Shown here: piece by piece, positions 13,696 through 21,212 of the stretch | How positions within the stretch are numbered: the stretch's first letter is position 1 | Layout: each line of letters starts with the position of its first letter | Source of the DNA: a virus | Direction: 5' to 3' (one strand) | DNA: 25,718 nucleotides | Virus record (IMG/VR): IMGVR_UViG_3300047444_000128 | Coordinates: 1-25,718 of that record | Program-made: the position numbers and the translations under genes | Notes under the pieces: model-generated | Told to the model about the DNA's origin: nothing | The model's input: the letters and a program-made list of their open reading frames with translations, nothing else | Database searches by the model: none

Positions 13696-14597
13696 GCAAA
13701 CGCCTGCTTCAGTGCCGGTATGCTCGTCGGTGGCGTCAGAATACGCTGGAATGCATTGGCCAAGGCTGGATCATATCCGGGATCAGCAAATATCGCAGGC
13801 AGCATGTCCATGGCTCTCTTCTTCAAGCGAATATAACGAGGATCTTTCATGTTCATGGATGTTGATGGCATCGAGCGCACATGATCATTGAGAATGATCG
13901 ATCGCTGGTCGATCATAGAGAAATTCGCTGCCAACATGTTTTTGCGCCAGTCATCATCGGAAAGGGCAACCAGAACCTTCATGGCCTCGGAGTGCCTTAC
14001 CCTATAGCAGGCATCAAAAAAAGTCGCCCACCAAGCAGGCTCACGCATTTCCTGTGTCGGTGCAGCACGGCTCTGATCGGTTCTATGGCCGCCATAAGCA
14101 ATGCGACCAATCATCTTGCCGATGTCGTCCGTCCAGTGATCACAGAACCAGTACGGAAAATAATCAGGCTGGATATATCCCAGCAGATCCACCAGCTTTC
14201 TCGTCATTGATAGCGAACCGGTAAAACTCAGGTTGGCCATGTTGGCGTAGACAAAGCCAATTCCGTCAGGAAACCTCTTCGCCGCCTCTAGGATCTTGTC
14301 GTCGTATCCGGGTGTTACGTACGGATCGTCGTCAGCCGCTACCGTGTAGACATCGGCTGGAAGCGTCATCGCCCTGTTCCACTTTGCAGCAATCGTATCC
14401 TCGCGCTGCTGCACGTTGATCAGAACACGTTCGTGGATTTTCTGCTGTACGAGGTAGTCATATGGTGCCGGATCATCGTGATCCAGCTGAACCTGCATGA
14501 CTGTCTCTTTGTTCGTCCAGTTTGCTACTGATTTTCTGATTGTATCGCAGAGTAACTCGGGGCGACCGCGTGTCGCCAGCGAGATGACAAGCTTCAT
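13692..14597 (-). CDS. Family-2-like GT-A glycosyltransferase (301 aa)
   Basis: The N-terminus MKLVISLATRGRPELL is the first beta-alpha unit of GT2-type enzymes, followed by VYTVAADDDPYVTPGYDD with the DDD motif (residues 89-91) that binds metal and nucleotide-sugar. It has no membrane helices, so it acts in the cytoplasm. The C-terminal half (WFCDHWTDDIG, and a helical tail) is likely acceptor-specific. It opens the sugar cassette: its ATGA overlaps the stop of the probable head protein gene upstream, tying cassette expression to head-gene expression. Donor and acceptor are unknown; a heptose-type donor made by the next genes is the simplest idea. Confidence 0.85.
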   Translation of the reverse strand: MKLVISLATRGRPELLCDTIRKSVANWTNKETVMQVQLDHDDPAPYDYLVQQKIHERVLINVQQREDTIAAKWNRAMTLPADVYTVAADDDPYVTPGYDDKILEAAKRFPDGIGFVYANMANLSFTGSLSMTRKLVDLLGYIQPDYFPYWFCDHWTDDIGKMIGRIAYGGHRTDQSRAAPTQEMREPAWWATFFDACYRVRHSEAMKVLVALSDDDWRKNMLAANFSMIDQRSIILNDHVRSMPSTSMNMKDPRYIRLKKRAMDMLPAIFADPGYDPALANAFQRILTPPTSIPALKQAFA

Positions 14598-15361
14598 TCA
14601 CCCGGCTCCGCTAGCTTGTGTGACGGGGCTGGAGCATCCAGTGCCCGGTCGATCGACATGCGAATATCGCCACCAGTACCGCGATATTGCTTTCCCATCT
14701 CAAAACCGTCACCCATGCTCTTGCGCAAACCGGAAAGCTTGAGAGACTCGTTTCGATCAGAGATCAATTGCTTTGCAAGACGCAATTCTTCGGCGCGAGC
14801 CTGATTTCCCATCTCTTCAGGACGCTCCTCAAGCCGCATGCCTCCGCGAACAATCTCACCCTTTGCACCCGGCTGTATGAGAATTCCTGCATGCCTTTCG
14901 GCAGGAACAGATCGCCATCCGCTTTGATACATGTACTGCATCTGGTCGCGGGCGATATCGTTATTTCCAGTTACAGAAACAGTATTCCACTGATATTCCC
15001 AGCCTTTTGGTATCATACTATTTGGCACATCGAACTGATCATGCGAGTGAAGATTGCCGCGAGTAAGAACCTCGCCGCCGCGACCAATAAACTCAGTCCT
15101 GCCATTGGAGCGAACAGGAATGGCTCTGGCCGCAGCGACGGGCTCTGCAGGGGAGGCAACACCCTGCACACCCTCATTAAACTTGTCAGCTAACTTCTTC
15201 TCGATCTCTTCGCGTTGCGCTGCTTGCATTGCTGCATACCCATCATCGGCTGGCTGCTGTACCTCCGCTGCACGTTTTGCAGCCTTGGCCGCTCTGGCCT
15301 TTTCTAGATTGGCACCGCGTACCTGCTTGATGTCTGTGGTCTTCTGGATTTCGTCTTCCAT
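14594..15361 (-). CDS. Probable head-associated protein (255 aa)
   Basis: I chose the ATG at 15361 (MEDEIQKTTDIKQVRG), with GAGG 6 nt upstream; the longer frame to 15535 runs through the previous gene. Residues about 15-60 are an Ala/Lys/Glu helix. A central globular part follows, with NSMIPKGWEYQWNTVSVTGN and QMQYMYQSGWRSVPAERHAG, a pattern I associate with unnamed proteins encoded next to portal and capsid genes in many phages. The C-terminal third is helical and charged. It sits directly before the sugar cassette. A virion or assembly role is likely, but no precise function can be given. Confidence 0.72.
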   Translation of the reverse strand: MEDEIQKTTDIKQVRGANLEKARAAKAAKRAAEVQQPADDGYAAMQAAQREEIEKKLADKFNEGVQGVASPAEPVAAARAIPVRSNGRTEFIGRGGEVLTRGNLHSHDQFDVPNSMIPKGWEYQWNTVSVTGNNDIARDQMQYMYQSGWRSVPAERHAGILIQPGAKGEIVRGGMRLEERPEEMGNQARAEELRLAKQLISDRNESLKLSGLRKSMGDGFEMGKQYRGTGGDIRMSIDRALDAPAPSHKLAEPGE

Positions 15362-15368
15362 GACAACC

Positions 15369-16361
15369 TCACTGCGTGTCGTAGGTGCGGTCGTATTGAC
15401 CGGATGCTTCCATTGCTCTCTTGCGGCGGGCGAATTCCTCAACACCGATCGGATCGCCCTTCTTGAACCGCTTTTTCCCTGTCGGATCGTCATAATTCCA
15501 GATGTGAGTACCGTCGACTGCTGCCGCTGCCTCAAAGGCCCGCAGCGTCACTATCTTCTTTTCCACGGCACCACCTGATCCAGCTGATCCATTCACTGGA
15601 GCCACCGCACGTTGCGCCTGTTTCTTCGGCTGCTCCGCACCCGGCCTTCGAACATCGTCGCCCTCCGTCACCGGAGCTTCTGCCTTCCTGATCCCGATAA
15701 ATTTCTCAACATGCTCGAAATAAGCCGCCGTATCCGGTGTCAGACCCTCCGCAACGGCATCATGATGACCGGCGGTAAGCTTGGCATTCTTCCTGCCATC
15801 GAGGATGTATTCCTTGTGCTCTCGCAGCCACTTTGCTGTCGGCTCAGAACGGTTAGCAACGTACGACTCGACGATGTCGACCGGAGATGATGGCGCATCC
15901 CGTCTAGGCGCATTCTTTCTCGCCTCGATATTCGATTTTGCTTCATCGTAAGTGCGCAAATCAATGCGGGCCTGATTCATTCGATCGGCTGCGTCGACCT
16001 CTGCCTCTGCGTCTCCGCTTTGTTTTGCTGCGAGCACATCGCGTTTTGCGGTATCGAGCGCAGCCTGTGCGCCAGCCAATGCTGTCGTAATTGTATCCAG
16101 ATTGGACGATGTCGCTGCCTCACGAGCCGCCTGTACTTCACGTCTCGCAACTGCTGCTGCATTCTCTGCCTCCGTAGCGCGGACTAATGCAGCATCTCTA
16201 GCCTCCTGATCGGCCTTCGACCTTGCCTCAAGTTCCTTGTACTGCTCCGATAAATCCTTGACCGGATCTTTCGTGGCAGCAGGCTCAACAGGATCAGGAT
16301 CGATCTTGATAATTACATCAGGGAGACTGTCGGAAGTCGGCACATTCGGTTCTTCTGGCAT
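15369..16361 (-). CDS. Candidate scaffolding protein, coiled-coil (330 aa)
   Basis: A 330-residue, highly charged protein. The N-terminus is acidic and Pro-rich. Residues about 38-150 form an almost continuous Ala/Glu/Arg coiled coil (EARSKADQEARDAAL and onwards). A mixed region with KWLREHKEYILDG follows, then a basic C-terminus (GKKRFKKGDPIGVEEFARRK). Internal scaffolds usually have a long helical rod and a basic capsid-binding tail, and they are encoded between portal and capsid, as here. The ATG at 16361 is favoured over the GTG at 16364 because GGGAGG lies 5 nt upstream of it. The assignment is by composition and context, not by sequence family. A tape-measure-like or internal virion role is less likely at this length. 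Confidence 0.6.
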   Translation of the reverse strand: MPEEPNVPTSDSLPDVIIKIDPDPVEPAATKDPVKDLSEQYKELEARSKADQEARDAALVRATEAENAAAVARREVQAAREAATSSNLDTITTALAGAQAALDTAKRDVLAAKQSGDAEAEVDAADRMNQARIDLRTYDEAKSNIEARKNAPRRDAPSSPVDIVESYVANRSEPTAKWLREHKEYILDGRKNAKLTAGHHDAVAEGLTPDTAAYFEHVEKFIGIRKAEAPVTEGDDVRRPGAEQPKKQAQRAVAPVNGSAGSGGAVEKKIVTLRAFEAAAAVDGTHIWNYDDPTGKKRFKKGDPIGVEEFARRKRAMEASGQYDRTYDTQ

Positions 16362-16371
16362 CACATCCTCC

Positions 16372-16800
16372 CTAGTAAATCAGGGACGGATCTCTTACCC
16401 GTCCCTTGATGAGAACATCCTCGATCCACCTGCATGACAGACCGTCGTTGCTCGTTCCTGTATGATCCTTGATGAACATTTCAGAGCCGTCACTTGGCCG
16501 GAAGACCACCCAGTCTCCAACCTCGATGGTAATGCCGCCAAACTTGGCTGCGCTGTCGTCCTTGAAGGCTAGAGGGCCAATCTTCAAAACGAGAAAAACC
16601 TTTCCCTGATACCTAGACTCTGCCAGCGATCGATCCGACAGGATAATCCCACCCTTTGTTCTCTCCGGAGGAATGTATGTCGCCACCAGAACGCTATTGT
16701 GAAACACCTCGTAATCCGTAAGAGGACCGGCAGCATCAAACAAAGCCTTGCGCGGATCGCGGCTCGCGGCCTGCGCAATAGAACGCAAATTGGCTCTCAT
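16372..16800 (-). CDS. GroES-like co-chaperonin domain protein
   Basis: A 142-residue protein with a Cpn10-type beta barrel. VLVATYIPPERTKGGIILSD (residues 37-56) is followed by a flexible segment like the GroES mobile loop, then GKVFLVLKIGPLAFKDD, VGDWVVFRPSDG and CRWIEDVLIKGRV. GroES caps GroEL during folding, and phages such as T4 (gp31) encode their own version for capsid folding. An N-terminal extension of about 34 residues is unlike host GroES (about 97 residues in total). Its place between portal and capsid genes suggests help in folding head proteins. It is linked by ATGA to the upstream gene. A role as a structural protein that merely reuses the fold is possible. Confidence 0.8.
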   Translation of the reverse strand: MRANLRSIAQAASRDPRKALFDAAGPLTDYEVFHNSVLVATYIPPERTKGGIILSDRSLAESRYQGKVFLVLKIGPLAFKDDSAAKFGGITIEVGDWVVFRPSDGSEMFIKDHTGTSNDGLSCRWIEDVLIKGRVRDPSLIY

Positions 16801-17018
16801 TTTCTCTCCGCTTTTTCCATTTCGTCACAGAACTCAAGTGCCTGTTTCAATCCCTCAATCATGCCGAGACGCTCCTTGTAGTCAGCCCAGTCTTTTACAT
16901 AAGGGCTGGCAATCTGTATCGACATGTCGTCAATGCGGGCCATAAGCATCTTGCGTATCGAGCGCACCTGATGCGGTGGCTCGATCGCAAACGTACGGAA
17001 TGCAGCAGGATCAGCCAC
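16797..17018 (-). CDS. Small helical protein (73 aa)
   Basis: A 73-residue protein with a GTG start at 17018 (GAGAG 7 nt upstream), overlapping the upstream stop by 8 nt. It is mostly helical: RSIRKMLMARIDDM, then KDWADYKERLGMIEGLKQALEFCDEMEKAERK. It resembles short helical phage proteins placed between portal and scaffold genes; no function is known to me. A perfect 7-bp hairpin covers its start codon. Confidence 0.7.
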   Translation of the reverse strand: MADPAAFRTFAIEPPHQVRSIRKMLMARIDDMSIQIASPYVKDWADYKERLGMIEGLKQALEFCDEMEKAERK

Positions 17019-17814
17019 GAGGATCTCTCGTGGGGTTCATGGCCTTGCGTGTGGCACCGCCATAACCTGACTTCTCTGCTCTCCTCATCTTCTGCAGTTT
17101 TGCTACGCCGCCCATCGAGCCGCCGATGAACTTCGGACCCATCTGGCCCTTTGCCTTGGAGTAAATGGGACCGCCTGTTGCTTTTGTAACAACAGCATCG
17201 CGACCGATATTCTGCGTATCCGACTTGTTCGACGGATAACTTTTCTGAATGCCGGTGCGGCCTTTGCCAATACCTGCATTCGATGAGTCCTCAGACGACA
17301 TCGACATGGCCGATACCTTGCCGCCTCTCTTGCGAGGCATTCCCGGAGGAGGAACGCCCGGTGGCATGCCCGGTACGCCGGGAGGACCGCCCATTGGGCC
17401 GGGAGGAGGAGGTGCCGCGCCCATCGGGGGACGCGGAGGCATCGGAGGTGGTGCGCCGGGAGGAGCCCCAGCCGCAACGCCGGGAATCATGGGAGGATGC
17501 ATGGGCATCGTGGGTGCCGGTGGATGCTGGCCGCCAACAATCACATTGACCGTGTGGCCTGATTTCTTCTTGCCGCCACCTTTCTTGAGCCTGCCACCAA
17601 ATGCACGGGCAGGACGATCGGATCTTGCAGTCACCTTGCCGCCGGTAGCTCGCATGATGTTCTTCTTTGCGAGAGAGCCAATCAATGTCTGCTGCTTGGA
17701 TACTGCATCTGCAGCGCCACCACTCGCCATTCCACCACCACATGCCTTTGTGATGTCCGCAACCCGGCTGCGCTGAACCTTGTGGTCACGCAGATGGTTC
17801 ATTGGATGTGCCAT
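17011..17814 (-). CDS. Pro/Gly-rich GGK-motif protein (267 aa)
   Basis: The start chosen is the ATG at 17814 (MAHPMNHLRDHKVQ), with GGAAG 8 nt upstream. The N-terminal 90 residues are basic, with RATGGKV and RAFGGRL motifs. Residues about 97-160 are almost entirely Pro, Gly, Ala and Met (a collagen-like but non-periodic run). The C-terminal third is basic with KRGGKV, KATGGPI and FIGGSMGG. It is probably largely disordered. Its motifs match those of the GGK protein at 1388-1753, hinting at a shared partner. It is encoded just after the portal, so an assembly or internal head role is likely. No catalytic motif is visible. Confidence 0.75.
   Translation of the reverse strand: MAHPMNHLRDHKVQRSRVADITKACGGGMASGGAADAVSKQQTLIGSLAKKNIMRATGGKVTARSDRPARAFGGRLKKGGGKKKSGHTVNVIVGGQHPPAPTMPMHPPMIPGVAAGAPPGAPPPMPPRPPMGAAPPPPGPMGGPPGVPGMPPGVPPPGMPRKRGGKVSAMSMSSEDSSNAGIGKGRTGIQKSYPSNKSDTQNIGRDAVVTKATGGPIYSKAKGQMGPKFIGGSMGGVAKLQKMRRAEKSGYGGATRKAMNPTRDPRG
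17015..17033 (-). promoter_or_regulatory. Hairpin across a start codon
   Basis: CCACGAG at 17015-17021 pairs perfectly with CTCGTGG at 17027-17033 around a 5-nt loop. The stem contains the GTG start codon (17016-17018) of the gene at 16797-17018, and the purine-rich SD lies in the loop and distal stem. Ribosomes finishing the upstream gene would melt it, so it may enforce translational coupling. Confidence 0.5.
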
Positions 17815-17815
17815 G

Positions 17816-18004
17816 TTATTTTCTTCCTTTTTCCACATAGGTGGCTTCGTCGATGGCGGACCTGTCGCCTCCGCTGTAGCGAACGGTAGCCGCATTATCT
17901 CTCTTCTCGCAGTCTTCAGAGGCCGGTTTCACAACATACTTCTGCAAGCCATCAAGCCACTTCGGTCCATTGTTCTTGTCGTAGATCTTGTACGGATTTG
18001 GCAT
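17816..18004 (-). CDS. Small hypothetical protein after portal (62 aa)
   Basis: A 62-residue charged protein, MPNPYKIYDKNNGPKWLDGL at the start and EATYVEKGRK at the end. Its ATG overlaps the portal stop (TAATG) and it ends 2 nt before the next start. There is no membrane segment or metal motif. The composition and coupling support a real gene. It may be a head-assembly accessory protein; no family recognised. Confidence 0.7.
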   Translation of the reverse strand: MPNPYKIYDKNNGPKWLDGLQKYVVKPASEDCEKRDNAATVRYSGGDRSAIDEATYVEKGRK

Positions 18005-20373
18005 TATTTTTTTCCTTTTGGTGCTGCTGGCGTCGGCGGGTTCAGTGCCTCGTGGGTTCTGATCGCAATATCCGCCGCATCCTTCTGCGCTTGGCGAGCG
18101 TGGTCAGCAATGCCAAGAGCATGATCGCGGTCTGCCGTCTGACTTTCGAGTTGATGCTGTGCCACACCAAGTCCATGTTCCCTGTCCGCTTGTTGCTGGT
18201 TGTGCTGATGCTCACGATCGGCCTGTCCCGCAGCCACGCCATGCTTGACCAACTCGAGCCCCTGCTTCTGCTGTTCTCTTATTCCAGCCTGCTGCTCAAG
18301 ATGCATCTTGCCTTGCATGGCAACATCGTCACGTCTTTCCTGCGACTTTATCTTGTCCTGATCGGCCTGATGGATGATCAGTTCTTTCGTAATGTCGGCG
18401 TCCTTGATATCCTTCTGCGTCTGCAGTTCTTGAGCCTTCAATTGGTTCTTTGAACTGTCGCCCTGTGCATCAGCCTGCAGCTTGCCAACCTTGGCATTCA
18501 CATCTGCCATCTTTGCATTGGCCGTGATCAATTTGGCCTGATCGTCCGGAGACGTCTGCTGCGGAGGCGCGGCTACAACAAGACCCACCGGATCTTCCTT
18601 CATTGCCGCCAATACCCTGCGCAATACCTCGTCGGGATCTAGCCTAGGCGCAAATTGCGGCATGGCACTCAACTGAACCAATCCCAATGCCTTTGCCACA
18701 CGATGTACATGGCTCGGTACGTTGGGATCTGAAACCGGAACCAGCTGGCAGGTATCTAAAGCCTGAATAAGTTTAGCTCCATCCCAGAAATCTGGCGGGC
18801 AATCCTTGTTGTTTGTCCAGAAGTCTTCCGGATTGCGCCTGAACAACTTTATCAGCAATCCAAATTCTTCCGTCTGCGCCGTATGCATGCCCTTGTGAGC
18901 GGCAGACATGACCTTCGTCGCCTGCTCGACTTGCGCCAGCATCGTGCCAACCGGAATATTAGCCAGCCCCTCACCGGCAGGAACCTCCGCGCTCGCACCC
19001 AATGCGCGACACTGCTCCGTCACCTTGTCGATCAGTGCAAGCAATCCGGGAGTGACGTCTTTGTAAGGAAGGCCAGTCACGATCTGGTTTATCGGCTGTC
19101 CGTTGCATTCAACAGGCTCGAATTGTCCCGGTGCCAATCTAAACGTCGCTGAATTCTGCCTGCCTCCAAGCTTCGCCATCAACCCAGCCGGAAAATTCGC
19201 AAACATGCCTGCATCGAGGGCTTCCCGCCAAGCCGCCGTCATGGCCATGGACGCATTGCCAAGGATATTGAGCATCCCCGTTCCATAAAATCCGGGCCCC
19301 GGCACATACGGGTAGCGAACATACATCGTCTGACGTTCGCATTCCTCGTCCTCCTCTTCCCAGTCCCTCGTAATAGAGAGGATTTCTCTCGTATCCTTGT
19401 CCAATGTCACGAGATACGGAATAGGAATGCCTTCATCCTCGAATTTACCCGGAGCGTACTCCGGAATATCCAGTTCGCACTGCGATTCCCAGATCGTATA
19501 TGGCTGATCTTCAGGCCTTGTCGGCTTTGATACTCCCTGAATTGTTGCGATCTTCTCCGTCACCACGTTGGGCATGGGAGTAGGCTGCGTAAGAGTAGTG
19601 TCCCTGTATACCCCAAGCAATTTCATCCGTTTGAACACACTTGGTCGCATCGGGATCTGGTGCGTAATCCTCGCGCAGGCACTCAAATCCTTTGTAGCAT
19701 CCGATACGATCAGATCCTTGGCATCGACACTCTCTGAAACAGGTCGTCTGCGCATCGGACATCGGTACACCTTCTTGAAGCCTGATCCCCTGAAATAAGT
19801 CCCCCACAAAAGCATATGCGAAGTATCCGGATAGTATTCCTTCGCCGTCTTGGTGAGATAATGATTGAAACCACGCTCAAGAGCCTCCGCAAGTTCGTCC
19901 TCACCCTTCGTCTCCGTCCCGTCATCCTTGATCTTGGCCGGTCCATTTGCTGGCAACAACTCGGCCTGAGAATTCGCCCATCCCTTCAATACGGCCTCAA
20001 GCAATAGCGGGTTTGTCACCCTGCTCATGCCCTCGACCATGTCGTCGACGCCAGATGCCGGTGCCTGCAATTTAATGCCCAGAACATCCATGCCGCGAGC
20101 CGTCGTCTGCAGCCATTCCTGACGTGACTGATCATCGGCCTCGATCGCCGAGAACAGATCGTTGGCGATAACGCCAAGAGCAACGCTGTCCATGTCCTCG
20201 GCTAGGTTCTTGTACCAGCCATTGTCGTCATCGGCATCCTTGGATTTCTTCTTTGCATCGAGGTGAACAACGACGCCTCCGTCCCCCTGCTGCTCCGTCA
20301 CCGTCCCTGTTTCGGGATTGACGTGAACAGTTTCGTCGTCGTCTTCTATGACGATCTTGATTGGATCAGCCAT
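18004..20373 (-). CDS. Portal protein, P22-like, with long C-terminal coiled coil
   Basis: The portal forms the dodecameric ring at the capsid vertex through which DNA is packaged. The start chosen is the ATG at 20373 (MADPIKIVIEDDDE), with AAGG upstream; two other in-frame ATGs lie just before it. The N-terminus is acidic. The core has SRVTNPLLLEAVLKGWANSQ, HMLLWGTYFRGSGFKKVYRC, DLIVSDATKDLSACARITHQ and YGTGMLNILGNASMAMTAAW, typical of P22-type (PF16510-like) portals of about 700-790 residues. The last 160 or so residues are a Gln/His/Asp/Ala-rich helix, like the long barrel of P22 portal but more repetitive. It follows the terminase genes in the usual order. Confidence 0.88.
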   Translation of the reverse strand: MADPIKIVIEDDDETVHVNPETGTVTEQQGDGGVVVHLDAKKKSKDADDDNGWYKNLAEDMDSVALGVIANDLFSAIEADDQSRQEWLQTTARGMDVLGIKLQAPASGVDDMVEGMSRVTNPLLLEAVLKGWANSQAELLPANGPAKIKDDGTETKGEDELAEALERGFNHYLTKTAKEYYPDTSHMLLWGTYFRGSGFKKVYRCPMRRRPVSESVDAKDLIVSDATKDLSACARITHQIPMRPSVFKRMKLLGVYRDTTLTQPTPMPNVVTEKIATIQGVSKPTRPEDQPYTIWESQCELDIPEYAPGKFEDEGIPIPYLVTLDKDTREILSITRDWEEEDEECERQTMYVRYPYVPGPGFYGTGMLNILGNASMAMTAAWREALDAGMFANFPAGLMAKLGGRQNSATFRLAPGQFEPVECNGQPINQIVTGLPYKDVTPGLLALIDKVTEQCRALGASAEVPAGEGLANIPVGTMLAQVEQATKVMSAAHKGMHTAQTEEFGLLIKLFRRNPEDFWTNNKDCPPDFWDGAKLIQALDTCQLVPVSDPNVPSHVHRVAKALGLVQLSAMPQFAPRLDPDEVLRRVLAAMKEDPVGLVVAAPPQQTSPDDQAKLITANAKMADVNAKVGKLQADAQGDSSKNQLKAQELQTQKDIKDADITKELIIHQADQDKIKSQERRDDVAMQGKMHLEQQAGIREQQKQGLELVKHGVAAGQADREHQHNQQQADREHGLGVAQHQLESQTADRDHALGIADHARQAQKDAADIAIRTHEALNPPTPAAPKGKK

Positions 20374-20473
20374 CATCATCCCTTCCGTCATCCCACAGCA
20401 TATATGCCATCACGATCATCGACGGCAGCATTACCGTGCTCACACCCACCAACCACCACTTCCACCAATTCAA
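20366..20473 (-). CDS. Possible tiny membrane peptide (35 aa, TTG start)
   Basis: A short frame fills the gap between two genes and ends 8 nt inside the portal start. With the TTG at 20473 it reads LNWWKWWLVGVSTVMLPSMI then VMAYMLWDDGRDDDG: a Trp-rich hydrophobic span followed by an acidic tail. The start is uncertain because the SD is weak and a GTG or ATG further in is possible. The membrane-like composition makes it more than random sequence, but the evidence is moderate. Its function is unknown. Confidence 0.4.
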   Translation of the reverse strand: MNWWKWWLVGVSTVMLPSMIVMAYMLWDDGRDDDG

Positions 20474-20474
20474 T

Positions 20475-20771
20475 TTATTTCAACCACTCCGCTGCCTTCT
20501 GGCTTCCTGCCTTCTCGACAGTTTCGAGAATGGCAAGCTTGAGACTATCGCACCCCATGTTCAAATCAGCTGCCTGACGCCCTGCCATGACATGGGCATA
20601 GCCACCCTTCATGCAAGCCACGATGCCAACCGATGTGATCTCGCCAGCCAATGCCTGCGCCAATGTTTCCTTGCACAGTTCGATGACCGCGATCTGGTCC
20701 TCTGATAGCTTCGGCTTTGCGCCGATGATCTTGCTTCCAGCACCATTCGTTCCGTAAAGACTACTTGTCAT
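20475..20771 (-). CDS. Hypothetical protein (98 aa)
   Basis: A 98-residue protein starting MTSSLYGTNGAGSKIIGAKP. The ATG at 20771 overlaps the upstream stop (TGATG) and is preferred over a GTG at 20786. After the Gly-rich start come helices: LSEDQIAVIELCKETLAQAL, and DSLKLAILETVEKAGSQKAA. No catalytic motif or membrane span is present. Placed between terminase and portal, it may be a head-assembly accessory protein. I know of no named family. Confidence 0.75.
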   Translation of the reverse strand: MTSSLYGTNGAGSKIIGAKPKLSEDQIAVIELCKETLAQALAGEITSVGIVACMKGGYAHVMAGRQAADLNMGCDSLKLAILETVEKAGSQKAAEWLK

Positions 20772-20917
20772 CACCACATATTCCACGGTGGCCTGTTATG
20801 ATGCGGATCATTCGGATCGCCACCAGCCCACCCGAATTCGTAAAACGCCCAGACTATCACCATGGCGATAAACACCAAAGCGGCAATCCGCATCTCAAGT
20901 GTAACATGTGTGATCAT
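20771..20917 (-). CDS. Small single-pass membrane protein (48 aa)
   Basis: From the ATG at 20917 the protein reads MITHVTLEMRIAALVFIAMV then IVWAFYEFGWAGG and a His/Pro/Asn-rich tail. One clear transmembrane helix covers residues about 10-32. The start overlaps the stop of the preceding tiny frame (ATGA), and the stop overlaps the next start. A GTG at 20953 would add 12 residues. Small holins and spanin components look like this, but no partner is identified, so the lysis role is only a possibility. Confidence 0.65.
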   Translation of the reverse strand: MITHVTLEMRIAALVFIAMVIVWAFYEFGWAGGDPNDPHHNRPPWNMW

Positions 20918-21006
20918 CTGGTGGACCGTCGCAGCCCCATGAAACTTCCGCACACAACTGGGGGGTCAAGAACGGAAGAAGCCACAACGGCCCGCCACAT
21001 GATCAT
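20914..21006 (-). CDS. Possible tiny gene (30 aa)
   Basis: The frame MIMWRAVVASSVLDPPVVCG plus SFMGLRRSTR fits exactly between two genes, with ATGA overlaps at both ends (21003-21006 and 20914-20917). Precise double coupling is the pattern of this operon. The peptide itself shows no motif and could be chance. Low confidence. Confidence 0.35.
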   Translation of the reverse strand: MIMWRAVVASSVLDPPVVCGSFMGLRRSTR

Positions 21007-21212
21007 TCGTCTACGAGCGGTACATCACGCCATTCAATATCTGTCTCATTCATCGTAATCCACTTCTGCTGCAGGATCTTTCCACGCGGAACGCGATGAA
21101 CGAAACGCAGGTTAGCCGTGATGTAAAAAGTCTTCGTGCCTTCCTTCGGAGGATCAGAAGGCTTCCATGTCGGATCGAATTCACCAACTAACCGTTTTCG
21201 ATCTTCGCTCAT
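21003..21212 (-). CDS. Small hypothetical protein after terminase (69 aa)
   Basis: A 69-residue charged protein, MSEDRKRLVGEFDPTWKPSD at the start, with a beta-like central part (TKTFYITANLRFVHRVPRGK) and an acidic end. It is coupled by ATGA to the terminase large subunit. It has no membrane span or known domain. A packaging accessory role is possible from position only. Confidence 0.7.
   Translation of the reverse strand: MSEDRKRLVGEFDPTWKPSDPPKEGTKTFYITANLRFVHRVPRGKILQQKWITMNETDIEWRDVPLVDE

Noticed and set aside
4808-14597. DNA base hypermodification cluster
   Set aside because: Radical SAM and glycosyltransferases occur in such clusters, but no thymidylate-synthase-like, nucleotide hydroxylase or nucleotide kinase gene is visible, while heptose-type enzymes are.
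17249-17776. Plus-strand Pro/Gly-rich frame of 175 residues
   Set aside because: It is the complement of the GC-rich Pro/Gly run in the minus-strand GGK protein; no plus-strand neighbours or SD.
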